A stretch of DNA of 64,000 nt, taken from VAZQ01 sp963763365 (lineage in GTDB: Bacteria > Pseudomonadota > Alphaproteobacteria > Rhizobiales > Xanthobacteraceae). A model generated the notes under the pieces. The model saw nothing but the letters and a program-made list of their open reading frames with translations, did not search any database and was not told the DNA's origin. Below, in pieces: positions 29,667 through 38,940 of this stretch. Both the position numbers and the translations under genes were made by a program. Positions within the stretch are counted from its first letter, which is position 1, and every line of letters starts with the position of its first letter. The DNA lies in the NCBI GenBank assembly GCA_963763365.1, contig CAVXOE010000014.1:248001-312000 (forward strand), in the 5' to 3' direction.

Positions 29667-31322
29667 ATGAGCGCACCCGAAGCCCCCGCCCGCGAGGCGA
29701 TGGAGTTCGACGTGGTGATCGTCGGCGCCGGTCCCGCCGGTCTCGCCGCCGCGATCCGCCTCAAGCAGGTGTCGCCGGACATTTCCGTGGTCGTCGTCGA
29801 GAAGGGCTCCGAGGTCGGAGCCCATATCCTTTCTGGCGCGGTGATCGACCCCATCGGGCTCGACCGGCTGTTGCCGCAATGGCGCGACGAGGACACGCCG
29901 ATCAAGACCAAGGTGAGCGCCGACCGCTTCTACCTGCTCGGCCCGTCGGGCGCGCTGCGGCTGCCGAATTTCCTCATGCCGCCGCTCATGAACAACCACG
30001 GCAATTATGTCGTATCGCTGGGCAACGTGTGCCGGTGGCTCGCCACCCAGGCGGAAGGCTTGGGCGTCGAAATCTACCCGGGCTTCGCGGCCGCCGAAGT
30101 GCTCTACGACAGCAACGGCGCGGTCGCGGGCGTCGCCACCGGCGACATGGGCATCGGCAAGGACGAGGCGCCCAAGGACAGCTTCACCCGCGGCATGGAA
30201 CTGCGCGCCAAGTACACGCTGTTCGCGGAGGGTGCGCGCGGGAGCCTCACCAAGATGCTGCTCAAGCGCTTTGGCCTCGACGCCGGCCGCGAGCCGCAGA
30301 AGTTCGGCATTGGGCTCAAGGAACTGTGGCAGGTCGCCCCGGACAAATTCCGCTCGGGGCTGGTGCAGCACACGTTCGGATGGCCGCTCGACAATTCGAC
30401 CGGGGGCGGCTCATTTCTCTATCACTTCGACGACAACCTGGTGTCGGTCGGCTTCGTGGTGCATCTCAACTACCGCAATCCCTATCTCGCGCCGTTCGAG
30501 GAATTCCAGCGCTTCAAGACCCATCCGCTGATCAGCGGCACGTTCGAGGGCGGCAAGCGGCTCGCGTACGGCGCTCGCGCCATCACCGAGGGCGGCTACC
30601 AGTCGGTGCCCAAGCTCTCATTCCCGGGCGGCGCACTGATCGGCTGCGCGGCGGGATTCGTGAACGTGCCGCGCATCAAAGGGAGCCACAACGCCATGCT
30701 GAGCGGCATGCTGGCGGCCGAGCATGTCGCGTCCGCGCTCGCCGCCGGCCGGGCGAACGACGAACTCGCCGACTACGAGGCCGCCTGGCGCGCCTCCGAT
30801 GTCGGCCGCGATCTCTGGAGGGTGCGCAACGCCAAGCCGCTCTGGTCGCGTTTCGGCACGCTGTTGGGCGTGGGGCTCGGCGGCCTCGATATGTGGACGA
30901 ATACGATGGGCTTCTCGCTGTTCGGCACGCTGCGTCACGGCAAGCCGGATTTCGCAACGCTCAAACCGGCCGCGCAATGCAAGCCGATCGCCTACGCGAA
31001 GCCCGACGGCAAGCTCACGTTCGACCGGCTGTCGTCGGTCTTTCTTTCCAACACCAACCACGAGGAGGATCAGCCGCCCCACCTCAAGGTCGCCGACATG
31101 TCGTTGCAGAAGACGTCCGAGCACGACATCTATGGCGGGCCCTCGGCGCGCTACTGCCCGGCCGGCGTCTACGAGTGGGTGGAGGAGGGGAGTTCGCCGC
31201 GCTTCGTGATCAACGCGCAGAACTGCGTGCACTGCAAGACCTGCGACATCAAGGATCCGAACCAGAACATCACCTGGCTGCCGCCGGAGGGTGGCGGGGG
31301 GCCGAATTATCCGAATATGTGA
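29667..31322 (+). CDS. electron transfer flavoprotein-ubiquinone oxidoreductase
   Basis: ETF-QO moves electrons from reduced electron-transfer flavoprotein, which collects them from acyl-CoA dehydrogenases, into the ubiquinone pool at the membrane. The 551-residue protein has the FAD dinucleotide fold DVVIVGAGPAGLAAAIRLKQ near the N-terminus. At the C-terminus it has the [4Fe-4S] ligands CPAGVYEW, then CVHCKTCDIKDPNQNITW, and the standard end PPEGGGGPNYPNM. The ATG at 29667 has a GGAGG site at good spacing. It would serve fatty-acid and aromatic acyl-CoA oxidation. Confidence 0.95.
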   Translation: MSAPEAPAREAMEFDVVIVGAGPAGLAAAIRLKQVSPDISVVVVEKGSEVGAHILSGAVIDPIGLDRLLPQWRDEDTPIKTKVSADRFYLLGPSGALRLPNFLMPPLMNNHGNYVVSLGNVCRWLATQAEGLGVEIYPGFAAAEVLYDSNGAVAGVATGDMGIGKDEAPKDSFTRGMELRAKYTLFAEGARGSLTKMLLKRFGLDAGREPQKFGIGLKELWQVAPDKFRSGLVQHTFGWPLDNSTGGGSFLYHFDDNLVSVGFVVHLNYRNPYLAPFEEFQRFKTHPLISGTFEGGKRLAYGARAITEGGYQSVPKLSFPGGALIGCAAGFVNVPRIKGSHNAMLSGMLAAEHVASALAAGRANDELADYEAAWRASDVGRDLWRVRNAKPLWSRFGTLLGVGLGGLDMWTNTMGFSLFGTLRHGKPDFATLKPAAQCKPIAYAKPDGKLTFDRLSSVFLSNTNHEEDQPPHLKVADMSLQKTSEHDIYGGPSARYCPAGVYEWVEEGSSPRFVINAQNCVHCKTCDIKDPNQNITWLPPEGGGGPNYPNM

Positions 31323-31623
31323 ACGTACCCCGATCGGACGTTGTGAGACTCGGTGGGTAACGGTGGGTAAATCGCCTGAATCGCGGTATTCGAATCAGGG
31401 GCGACGGCCCTGCGGTGGCGTGTCGCGCGAGTTCCGGGAAGCACCGAATATGTGCCCGGCCAAGGCTTTAAGCGTCACGATGCTGCCCTTATCCGGGCCT
31501 TCAAGTGCAATGGACAGGTTTCACCGGGGCGGTTATTGCGGGGCAGGCCTAAACAGGCCATTCTCGCCCGGTCAACGCGGACGCGCCGCAGTCGCTTCGT
31601 CCGCCAGATGGAGTTGACGAGCA
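31323..31623. other. intergenic gap, no gene recognised
   Basis: About 300 bases between ETF-QO and the TPR gene. The phrase CCGAATATGTG occurs both at the end of the ETF-QO gene (31312-31322) and again about 130 bases later. I see no family-like ORF, tRNA or clear terminator. Confidence 0.4.
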
Positions 31624-33369
31624 GTGACCATTTTGCCTCGCCTACGCCACGCGGCCCTGGCCGCAGCGGCAGCTTTTGCGATTCAGTCGATCGCCCCGCA
31701 GTTTGCGCAGGCGCAGGTTCCGTCGAACTTCTCGCGCGTGTCTTCCGCCGGCAGCTATCTGGCGGCACGGCACGCCAGTCTTGAGCGCGACGCCGGCGCC
31801 GCCGCGACCTATTACCGCGCGGCGCTGCGCGGCGACCCGCGTAACGGCGAAATTCTCAACAAGGCCTTCCTGGCGGTGCTCGCCAACGGCGAGGTCGAAG
31901 AGGCAACCAAGCTTGCCGAGCGCGTTCTCCAACTCGACAAGACCGATCGCGTCGCGCGCCTCGTCCTTGGCGTGCGCGCGCTCAAGCTGAAGCAGTATCC
32001 GGCGGCGCGCCGCGAGCTGGCGCAGTCGGTGCGCGGACCGATCACCGATCTCGCCGCCACGCTGCTGTCCGCGTGGACGCAGGCGACGCCGGGCGAAGCC
32101 AAGGTCGCGGTCGATTCGATCGACAAGCTCACCGGCGCGGACTGGTATGCCATCTTCAAGGACATGCACGCCGCCCTGATCCTCGATCTCGCGGCACAGA
32201 AGAAAGAAGCCGGCAAGCGCTACGAGCGCGCCTACAAGAACGACGCCACCGCGCTGCGCGTCGTGCAGTCCTATGGCGGCTTCCTGTCGCGGCAGGGCAG
32301 CAAGGACGAAGCGCTCAAGGTGTTCGCGGCGTTTGACGAGTCGCTGCCGCGTCATCCGCTGGTCGTGGAATCGATGGCCGACATCAAGGCCGGCAAGCGG
32401 CTCCCGCTGCTGGTCGACACGCCGCAGGCGGGCGCTGCCGAGGTGCTTTACGGCCTCGGCGCGGCGCTCGGGCGGCGCGGCGGCGAGGACCTCGGACTGG
32501 TTTATCTTCAGCTTGCACTTTACCTGGTTCCTCAGCATCCGCTGGCGCTGCTCTCGCTCGCCGATCTCTACGAGGCGATCAAGAAGCCGGAGCTCGCGAT
32601 CAAGACCTACGAGCGGGTGCCGCTGACGTCGCCGCTGCAGCGCAACGCGCTGATCCAGGCGGCGATGGACATGGATACCCTCGATCGCACCGACGAGGCG
32701 AAAGCGAACCTCGAAAAGCTGATCACGGCCAATCCCAAGGATCTCGAAGCGATCATGGCGCTCGGCAATGTGCAGCGCGGTCGCAAGCAGTTCGCCGAGT
32801 GCGCGGAGGTCTATTCCAAGGGCGTCGCGACCCTCACCAAGGACGAGAAATCGAACTGGGTGATCTATTACTTCCGCGGCATCTGCCTTGAGCGCGCCAA
32901 GCAGTGGCCGCAGGCGGAAGCCGATCTCAAGAAATCACTCGAGCTCTTCCCCGATCAGCCGCATGTGCTGAACTACCTCGGTTACTCGTGGGTCGATCAG
33001 GGCCTGAACCTCGACGACGGCATGCGCATGATCAAGCGCGCGGTCGAGCAGCGCGCGGATGACGGCTACATCGTGGATTCGCTCGGCTGGGCTTATTACC
33101 GGCTCGGCAATTACGAGGAAGCGGTCAAGCATCTCGATCGCGCCGTCGAGCTCAAGCCGGAAGACCCGACCATCAACGACCATCTGGGCGATGCCTACTG
33201 GCGGGTCGGACGCGTGCTTGAGGCGCAGTTCCAATGGTCGCACGCCCGCGATCTCAAGCCCGAGCCCGAGGAACTGGTCAAGATCGAGGCCAAGCTCAAG
33301 GCTGGCCTGCCGGAGGACACGTCTTCGGCCGCGACCGCCGAGCAGACGAAGAAGCCGGGCGGCGGCTGA
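31624..33369 (+). CDS. exported tetratricopeptide-repeat protein
   Basis: A 581-residue protein with a signal peptide (HAALAAAAAFAIQSIAPQFAQA), then TPR helices through most of its length. The repeats are clearest near the C-terminus: NWVIYYFRGICLERAKQWPQAEADLKKSLELFPD, HVLNYLGYSWVD, GYIVDSLGWAYYRLGNYEEAVKHLDRAVELKPED and PTINDHLGDAYWRVGR. It starts at GTG 31624 and ends in a short Ala/Lys/Gly tail. Such proteins are usually periplasmic or lipoprotein scaffolds in envelope assembly. The neighbouring position to ETF-QO and ispE recurs in related genomes as far as I recall, but no partner is known. Confidence 0.85.
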   Translation: MTILPRLRHAALAAAAAFAIQSIAPQFAQAQVPSNFSRVSSAGSYLAARHASLERDAGAAATYYRAALRGDPRNGEILNKAFLAVLANGEVEEATKLAERVLQLDKTDRVARLVLGVRALKLKQYPAARRELAQSVRGPITDLAATLLSAWTQATPGEAKVAVDSIDKLTGADWYAIFKDMHAALILDLAAQKKEAGKRYERAYKNDATALRVVQSYGGFLSRQGSKDEALKVFAAFDESLPRHPLVVESMADIKAGKRLPLLVDTPQAGAAEVLYGLGAALGRRGGEDLGLVYLQLALYLVPQHPLALLSLADLYEAIKKPELAIKTYERVPLTSPLQRNALIQAAMDMDTLDRTDEAKANLEKLITANPKDLEAIMALGNVQRGRKQFAECAEVYSKGVATLTKDEKSNWVIYYFRGICLERAKQWPQAEADLKKSLELFPDQPHVLNYLGYSWVDQGLNLDDGMRMIKRAVEQRADDGYIVDSLGWAYYRLGNYEEAVKHLDRAVELKPEDPTINDHLGDAYWRVGRVLEAQFQWSHARDLKPEPEELVKIEAKLKAGLPEDTSSAATAEQTKKPGGG

Positions 33370-33399
33370 TCCTCCTTTGGCGCGACGATCCAATTCTCC

Positions 33400-33475
33400 G
33401 GTCGTCCCCGCGAAAGCGGGGACCCAGTTGTTTCGGCATGCCCCGAAAATCTGGGTTCTCGTTGACGCGGGCACG
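33400..33475. repeat. palindromic intergenic repeat
   Basis: GTCCCCGC-gaaa-GCGGGGAC followed by CCCAG...CTGGG arms, between the TPR gene and ispE. It is similar in form to the repeats at 7042-7112 and 43165-43252. Confidence 0.6.
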
Positions 33476-33496
33476 AACGCATAAGGGCTCGAAGCC

Positions 33497-34428
33497 GTGC
33501 CGGCTGCGCGCGTCGAGGCGGCACCCGCCAAAGTCAACCTGACGCTCCGCGTCGTCGGCCGCCGCGCCGACGGCTATCATGACCTCGAAAGTCTAGTAGT
33601 GTTCGCGGGCGTCGGCGATCGCCTCGCCTTTGCGCCGGCGCGGGCTCTCGATCTCAAGGTGCGCGGGCCGACGGCCGGCGCGGCCGGCAATCTCAGCGAC
33701 AACCTCGTGTTCAAAGCGGCGCGCGCGCTCGCGGATCGCGTGCCCGGGCTCAAGCTTGGCCGATTCGAGCTGTCCAAGCGACTTCCGGTGGCGGCGGGCC
33801 TCGGTGGCGGCTCGGCGGACGCCGCCGCGGCGTTGCGGCTGCTGGCACGGGCCAATCGCCTGACGCTCGACGATCCGCGGCTGATACAGGCGGCGCGTGC
33901 GACTGGCGCCGACGTGCCCGTGTGTCTCGATCCGCGCCCACGGGTGATGCGCGGCATCGGCGACGTGCTGTCAGCACCACTCGATCTGCCGCGGCTTCCC
34001 GCCGTGCTGGTCAATCCCGGCGTGGCGGTGCCCACCAAGGATGTGTTCGCGGCGCTTGCTTTACCTCGCCCGCTCGCGGGGGAGGTCGGCGCTGAAGGCG
34101 TCGGGAGGGGGCATGCAAGGACGATCTAGCAGGTCTTCCCCCACCCCAACCCTCCCCCGCGAGCGGGGGAGGGGAGCGCACCGCACTCGTGGCGGCATTG
34201 CTGAGCGATCGCAACGACCTGGAGGCGCCGGCGATATCGCTTCAGCCCGTGATCGCCAATGTGCTCTCCGAGCTTCGCGCTGCCTCAGGCTGCGCGCTCG
34301 CGCGCATGTCGGGCTCAGGCGCGACCTGTTTCGGGCTGTTTGCCTCCGGACGCGCGGCCAAGGTCGCGGCGCAAGCACTGCGGAGCAATCACCCAGACTG
34401 GTGGATACGCGCGACGGTGTTCGGCTGA
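33497..34428 (+). CDS. ispE: 4-diphosphocytidyl-2-C-methyl-D-erythritol kinase, interrupted by a palindromic element
   Basis: IspE phosphorylates CDP-methylerythritol in the non-mevalonate isoprenoid pathway. The N-terminal part, from the GTG at 33497, has APAKVNLTLRVVGRRADGYHDLESLV and the GHMP ATP loop PVAAGLGGGSADAAAAL, reaching VPTKDVFAALAL at about residue 189. The C-terminal part (34174-34428) has ALLSDRNDLEAPAISL and the third GHMP motif ARMSGSGATCFGLF. Between them lies a 110-bp palindromic element (34064-34173) that shifts the frame and brings a TAG at about 34127. Removing the element restores the frame. Alternatively one extra G in the G-run near 34110 would leave the whole gene open, with the element encoding about 37 residues. 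The next gene, polyprenyl synthase, is convergent. Confidence 0.82.
34064..34173. repeat. palindromic element inserted in ispE
   Basis: The ends are CCTCGCCCGCTCGCGGGGGAGG and its near complement near 34150-34172, so the whole 110 bp can fold on itself. The same CTCCCC/GGGGAG-type arms occur at 63590-63770. The interior holds GTCGGGAGGGGGCATGC and the stop that truncates ispE in the present reading. Confidence 0.75.
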
Positions 34429-34436
34429 CGATCGCG

Positions 34437-35447
34437 TCAGTTCGACCGGTTGATGCAGAACTCGACCGTTTCCTCCAGCGCTTCTTTCATCGCGGAGGCG
34501 GGAAACAGAGCGAGCGCATCGCGGGCGATGGCGCCGTAGTGGCTCGCGCGCTCAATCGTAGCGTCAAGCGCACGGTGTTTGGTCATCAGCCCGATCGCCT
34601 GTTCGAGATCGGCGTCGCTCGCTTCGCCTTCTTCCAGCGTGCGCCGCCAAAACGCGCGCTCGCTCTCCGAGCCGCGGCGGAACGACAGCACCACCGGCAG
34701 CGTGATCTTGCCCTCGCGGAAATCGTCACCGACGTTCTTGCCGAGCTTGGCGGCCTTCCCGCCGTAGTCGAGCGCGTCGTCCACCAGTTGGAACGCGATG
34801 CCGAGGTTCATCCCGAACGATCGGCACGCCGAGCGCTCGTCCTTCGGCCGTCCGGCCAATGCGGGGCCGACCTCGCAGGCGGCCGCGAACAGTTCGGCGG
34901 TCTTGGCGCGGATCACCGCCAGATACGCATCCTCGGTGGTGGCGGTGTTCTTCGCGGCGCCTAGCTGCATCACCTCGCCTTCGGCGATGACGGCGGCGGC
35001 CGACGAGAGAATGTCGAGTGCCTTGAGCGAAGCCACCTCGACCATCATCTTGAACGCTTGGCCGAGCAGGAAATCGCCGACCAGCACGCTCGCATCGTTG
35101 CCCCACAGCATGCGGGCCGCCTGCCGGCCGCGCCGCATGTCGCTCTCGTCCACCACGTCGTCGTGTAGCAGCGTCGCGGTATGCATGAACTCGACCGCGG
35201 CCGCGAGCTTGATATGCCCGTCCCCCGGATAGCCGGCGAGCTTCGCCATGGCGAGGGTGAGGATCGGGCGCAGCCGCTTGCCGCCGGACGAAATCAGGTG
35301 ATTGGCGACCTCCGGAATCATCGTCACCTCCGATCCGGTCCGCGACAGGATCGCGGCATTCACGCGTTCCAGATCGGCGGCAACGAGATCGTTCAGACGG
35401 TCGAGGGAGGTGGGAGATCGGCTTTCGAACGGTACGACAACGGCCAA
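34437..35447 (-). CDS. ispB: polyprenyl diphosphate synthase (ubiquinone side chain)
   Basis: A trans-polyprenyl synthase of 336 residues that elongates FPP with IPP to the long chain used for ubiquinone. Both aspartate-rich motifs are present: LLHDDVVDESDMRRG and FQLVDDALDYGG. Other signatures are SSGGKRLRPILTLAMA and GDFLLGQAF. The frame extends upstream to 35516, but the repeat element lies there. I prefer the TTG at 35447, which begins MAVVVPFE, has TAGGAG nearby and gives the normal family length. Octaprenyl versus decaprenyl product length cannot be told from the sequence alone. Confidence 0.9.
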   Translation of the reverse strand: MAVVVPFESRSPTSLDRLNDLVAADLERVNAAILSRTGSEVTMIPEVANHLISSGGKRLRPILTLAMAKLAGYPGDGHIKLAAAVEFMHTATLLHDDVVDESDMRRGRQAARMLWGNDASVLVGDFLLGQAFKMMVEVASLKALDILSSAAAVIAEGEVMQLGAAKNTATTEDAYLAVIRAKTAELFAAACEVGPALAGRPKDERSACRSFGMNLGIAFQLVDDALDYGGKAAKLGKNVGDDFREGKITLPVVLSFRRGSESERAFWRRTLEEGEASDADLEQAIGLMTKHRALDATIERASHYGAIARDALALFPASAMKEALEETVEFCINRSN

Positions 35448-35461
35448 AACGGCATCTCCTA

Positions 35462-35510
35462 AAGCATGATCCCGAAAATTTGCAGACTTTTCGGACAAGA
35501 TCATGCGTTG
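35462..35510. repeat. GCATGATC-type palindromic repeat
   Basis: AGCATGATCCCGAAAA (35463-35478) and TTTTCGGACAAGATCATGC (about 35492-35510) form an inverted repeat. This is one of the commonest small intergenic repeats of Bradyrhizobium and relatives. Confidence 0.8.
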
Positions 35511-35634
35511 AAACAAAGCGGTAGCGAAGGACGCGCGAACATAGAATCGCTATGGTGGGCCGGCAAGTCACGATTAGACGTTGTGACAAGCTTGCATATG
35601 TGCGCGATCGAGCGATTGCGAAAGAGGCGAACTG

Positions 35635-36630
35635 ATGTCCAAAGTCGAGGGGATCGCACCGCGTGTGGAGGGATTGTTTCCTCACACCCGGCCCCGCATC
35701 GCCGTGCTGGTGCCGTGCTTCAACGAAGAGATTGCGATCGCCACGGTGGTCAAGGATTTCGCCGCCGCGCTGCAGCAGGCGACCATCTACGTCTACGACA
35801 ACAATTCGACCGATCGTACCGGGGAGGTTGCCCGCGCGGCCGGTGCGGTGGTCAGGAAGGAATTGCGCCAAGGCAAGGGTCACGTGGTCAGGCGCATGTT
35901 CGCGGACGTTGATGCCGACGTCTACGTGCTGGTCGATGGCGACGCCACCTACGATGCGCCGAGCGTACGCGGGATGATCGATCGCCTGGTCGAGGACCGG
36001 CTCGACATGGTGGTCGCGGCGCGCGTCGACCAGAGCGAGGCGGCCTACCGTCCCGGACATCGCACCGGCAACTGGTTGCTCACCGCGTTCGTCGCCAATG
36101 TGTTCCGCGCCTCGTTCACCGATATCTTGTCGGGCTACCGCGTGTTCTCGCGCCGGTTCGTGAAATCGTTTCCGGTGCTCTCGCGCGGCTTCGAGATCGA
36201 GACCGAACTGGTCGTTCATGCGCTCGAATTGGAGCTTGCGGTGGCCGAGATCGAAACGCCGTATTTCGCCCGGCCGGAGGGATCGGTATCGAAGCTCAGC
36301 ACTTGGCGCGACGGCGTGCGCATCCTCGCCACCATCATCAATCTCTATCGATCCGAGCGGCCGCTCGCGTTCTTTTCGGGGATCGGCATCGCGCTCGCCC
36401 TGGTGGCTGTCGGGCTCGCTATTCCGCTCTTTGTCACCTATTTCGAGGACGGCATCGTTCCGCGCCTGCCGACCGCGATCCTGTCGACCGGCCTGATGCT
36501 GCTGGCCTCGCTGTCCGCCGTCGCCGGCCTGGTGCTCGATACCGTCACCCGCGGCCGGCGCGAGATGAAGCTGCTCGCCTATCTCGGGCAGCGCGCGCCG
36601 GGAGCGGAGGCGGACCGGCGGCAAGTGTAA
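35635..36630 (+). CDS. family 2 glycosyltransferase with C-terminal membrane anchor
   Basis: A 331-residue GT2 enzyme. The nucleotide-sugar part has AVLVPCFNEEIAIATVV, VYDNNSTDRTGEVA, and the DXD-type VLVDGDATYDAPSV. Two hydrophobic stretches near the C-terminus (FFSGIGIALALVAVGLAIPLFV and LSTGLMLLASLSAVAGLVLD) anchor it in the membrane. The arrangement resembles dolichol/undecaprenyl-phosphate sugar transferases. The acceptor may be a polyprenyl phosphate, but that is inferred. It is divergent from ispB and followed after 12 bases by the DUF2007 gene. Confidence 0.85.
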   Translation: MSKVEGIAPRVEGLFPHTRPRIAVLVPCFNEEIAIATVVKDFAAALQQATIYVYDNNSTDRTGEVARAAGAVVRKELRQGKGHVVRRMFADVDADVYVLVDGDATYDAPSVRGMIDRLVEDRLDMVVAARVDQSEAAYRPGHRTGNWLLTAFVANVFRASFTDILSGYRVFSRRFVKSFPVLSRGFEIETELVVHALELELAVAEIETPYFARPEGSVSKLSTWRDGVRILATIINLYRSERPLAFFSGIGIALALVAVGLAIPLFVTYFEDGIVPRLPTAILSTGLMLLASLSAVAGLVLDTVTRGRREMKLLAYLGQRAPGAEADRRQV

Positions 36631-36642
36631 GGAGACGCGGCG

Positions 36643-36873
36643 TTGCGCGAACTCGTGCGCACCAACAATGCTGTTTTGATCTCGGCCGTGCAGGCGCTGC
36701 TCGACGGTGCCGACATCCCGCACGTCGTGCTCGATCAACATATGAGCGTGCTCGAAGGCTCGCTCGGCGTTCTGCCGCGCCGTGTGCTGGTGGCGGACGA
36801 CCTTGTGGCCGAGGCGCGCGAACTGCTGACGGAGGCTGGGCTCGGGCACGAGCTGCGCCCCGATGGCAAGTGA
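36643..36873 (+). CDS. DUF2007 small protein
   Basis: A 76-residue protein beginning with TTG at 36643, seven bases after an AAGGAGA site. It reads LVRTNNAVLISAVQALLDGADIPHVVLDQHMS and ends RRVLVADDLVAEARELLTEAG, the DUF2007 (putative signal-transducing) pattern. Its last codons overlap the first codons of the methyltransferase gene, so they are translationally coupled. The neighbourhood with polyprenyl synthase and methyltransferase is conserved in alphaproteobacteria. Function unknown. Confidence 0.85.
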   Translation: MRELVRTNNAVLISAVQALLDGADIPHVVLDQHMSVLEGSLGVLPRRVLVADDLVAEARELLTEAGLGHELRPDGK

Positions 36874-37642
36874 GCTTCGCGCGGCCGACCTGACCGAAGA
36901 CGCCGCGCTGGGAGGCCGGTTGCGGCTCGTGCAGCCGAAGCGCGGTCATCGCTTCGGGCACGATGCCATCCTGCTGGCGGCGGCGACGCCGGCGCGCACG
37001 GGCGAGCACGTCGTCGATCTCGGCGCCGGGGTCGGTACAGCGGGCCTCGCGCTCGCTACCCGCATCGCGGGCAGCATCGTGACGCTGGTCGAGATCGAGC
37101 CACAGCTTGCGGCACTCGCCGCCGAGAATGCGCAACGCAACGGCCTTGCCGCGCGCGTACGCGCGGTGGCGCTCGATGTCGCCGCTGCGCCCCGCGCCTT
37201 CGCGGCGGCCGGGCTCGCAGCCGAATCGGTCATGCGCGTGATGATGAACCCGCCGTTCAACGACCCGGCCCGGCAGAGATCATCACCTGATGCAAAGCGC
37301 CGCCTCGCACATGTCGCCTCGCGTGACGTGCTCGCACGATGGGTCAAGACCGCGGCGCGGCTGCTGCGTCCGCGCGGCACGCTCACGTTGATCTGGCGGG
37401 CGGATGCTCTTGCCGAAGTGCTGAGTGTACTCGAGGGAGCCTTCGGCACGATTGCGGTGCTGCCGGTTCACCCGAAGGTTGGAGCGCCGGCGATCCGAAT
37501 TATCGTACGTGCCACCAAGGCAAGCCGGGCGCCGCTCGTGCTGCTGCCCGGCCTCGCGCTAGCCGACGGCGCTGGTCATCCGACGGTGGAAGCCGAAGCG
37601 ATACTGCGGGCCGGCGCCGGGCTTCCGTTGGGCAAAGTTTGA
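36863..37642 (+). CDS. SAM-dependent methyltransferase, TrmN6-like
   Basis: A 259-residue class I methyltransferase. The SAM loop is VVDLGAGVGTAGLAL, followed by VTLVEIEPQLAALAAENA. The NPPF catalytic motif (MRVMMNPPFND) marks enzymes acting on exocyclic amino groups, and QPKRGHRFGHDAILLAA at the N-terminus matches TrmN6/YfiC, which methylates A37 of tRNA-Val. It overlaps the DUF2007 gene by 11 bases. The tRNA assignment rests on family resemblance. Confidence 0.83.
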   Translation: MASELRAADLTEDAALGGRLRLVQPKRGHRFGHDAILLAAATPARTGEHVVDLGAGVGTAGLALATRIAGSIVTLVEIEPQLAALAAENAQRNGLAARVRAVALDVAAAPRAFAAAGLAAESVMRVMMNPPFNDPARQRSSPDAKRRLAHVASRDVLARWVKTAARLLRPRGTLTLIWRADALAEVLSVLEGAFGTIAVLPVHPKVGAPAIRIIVRATKASRAPLVLLPGLALADGAGHPTVEAEAILRAGAGLPLGKV

Positions 37643-37939
37643 GCAGATCTCCCGTTCGAGTGCCTGGTGTTGGGCAGGTGGGAAAGCGCCGCGATCGCGC
37701 TGACCAGCGCCATCAGAATGTAGATCTTCATCATCTCCCCTCGACATCCCGCCCGTGACCATCCCAGTCACGAAGCACCCCGTTCATGCGAAGCAATAAG
37801 CGTTCCAATGGTTGACGAACCGTAACCCCAGGGCCGGGCGCGGCGAGCCTAGAGACGCGGCATCTCGCCGCGTGGCAGAGTGGCGGTATCCGGCGCCGCA
37901 CGCCCTACATCTTCCCGGCATGGCGAGGACAGGATTGAT

Positions 37940-38830
37940 ATGGCCGATCGAGACGCGACCGAACATTGGAAGCAACTGCTCGCGGGCGGGCGCGAGCAGT
38001 TGCGCACGCTGATTCCGCAGCGTTTTCGCGGCGATTCCGTTGTCGTCCCGGTGGTGCGGCTCTCCGGCGTCATCGGTTTCTCGACGCCGCTCAGGCCCGG
38101 CCTCACGCTTGCGAGTATCGCCAAGCCGCTCGAACGCGCCTTCACCATGCGCAAGGCACGGGCCGTGGCGCTGCTGATCAATTCACCGGGCGGCTCGCCG
38201 GTACAATCGCACCTGATCTACCGGCGCATCCGCGCGCTCGCCACGGAGAATAAACTCAAGGTGATTGCATTCGCCGAGGACGTCGCCGCGTCCGGCGGCT
38301 ACATGATCGCGTGCGCGGCGGACGAGATCATCTGCGACCCCTCGTCGATCGTCGGCTCGATCGGCGTGGTGGGCGGATCGTTCGGATTCACCGGACTCAT
38401 GGGCAAGCTCGGCATCGAGCGCCGCCTTTATACGTCCGGTGACAACAAGGCGATGCTCGACCCTTTTCTCCCGGAGAAACCCGAGGAGGTCGAGAAGCTC
38501 AAAGCAGTGCAGCAGAAGATCCACGAGGGCTTCATCGGTCTGGTGAAAGGAAGCCGCGGGACGCGTCTCAAGGGCTCGGAGCAGGCGATGTTCTCCGGCG
38601 AATACTGGACGGGAGAAACAGCGGTCGAGTTGGGTCTCGCGGACGGCCTTGGCGATCTGCGCACAACGCTGCGCGAACGCTTCGGCGACAAGGTGGCGAC
38701 GCCGCTCGTCTCGCCGCCGCGAAGCTGGCTCGGCCGTGCGCAGCCCGGTCTCGACGCCGGCGGTCAATTGGCGGAGGATGTGGTGTCGGCGATCGAAGCG
38801 CGCGCCCTTTGGGCGCGCTACGGACTGTGA
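37940..38830 (+). CDS. S49-family peptidase (SppA/SohB-like)
   Basis: A 296-residue serine protease of the signal peptide peptidase A family. The core has ALLINSPGGSPVQSHLIYRRI, the nucleophile Ser118 in EDVAASGGYMIA, GSIGVVGGSFGFTGLM and the general-base Lys170 in SGDNKAMLDPF. It has no N-terminal membrane helix, unlike E. coli SppA, so it is a short one-domain form. The ATG at 37940 follows AGGACAGG; the longer frame from 37880 is unlikely. It precedes a small protein and glyQ in the conserved order. About 300 bases before it (37643-37939) hold nothing I can support. Confidence 0.9.
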   Translation: MADRDATEHWKQLLAGGREQLRTLIPQRFRGDSVVVPVVRLSGVIGFSTPLRPGLTLASIAKPLERAFTMRKARAVALLINSPGGSPVQSHLIYRRIRALATENKLKVIAFAEDVAASGGYMIACAADEIICDPSSIVGSIGVVGGSFGFTGLMGKLGIERRLYTSGDNKAMLDPFLPEKPEEVEKLKAVQQKIHEGFIGLVKGSRGTRLKGSEQAMFSGEYWTGETAVELGLADGLGDLRTTLRERFGDKVATPLVSPPRSWLGRAQPGLDAGGQLAEDVVSAIEARALWARYGL

Positions 38831-38940
38831 CGAGACTGCACGGACGCTCGAAAGCCTGGAAAAAACCTTGATTTCGAGCGAATATTCCAACGGAACCAGG
38901 AAGCGGTCGTTCGCTTTAGAAGTTGTCAGGAGCCCCGGCC

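Noticed and set aside
34129..34189. Split ispE expressed as two polypeptides with a restart at GTG 34189
   Set aside because: GGGAGGGG from the repeat lies upstream of the GTG, but a GHMP kinase split there is unlikely to assemble. In-frame translation through the element with a miscounted G, or exact removal, is simpler.
37576..37734. Small reverse ORF of 52 codons with GGGGAG and a hydrophobic start (MMKIYILMALVSAIAALSHLP)
   Set aside because: It overlaps the end of the methyltransferase gene on the opposite strand and its second half is a shadow of that gene. A real small secreted peptide is possible but unsupported.
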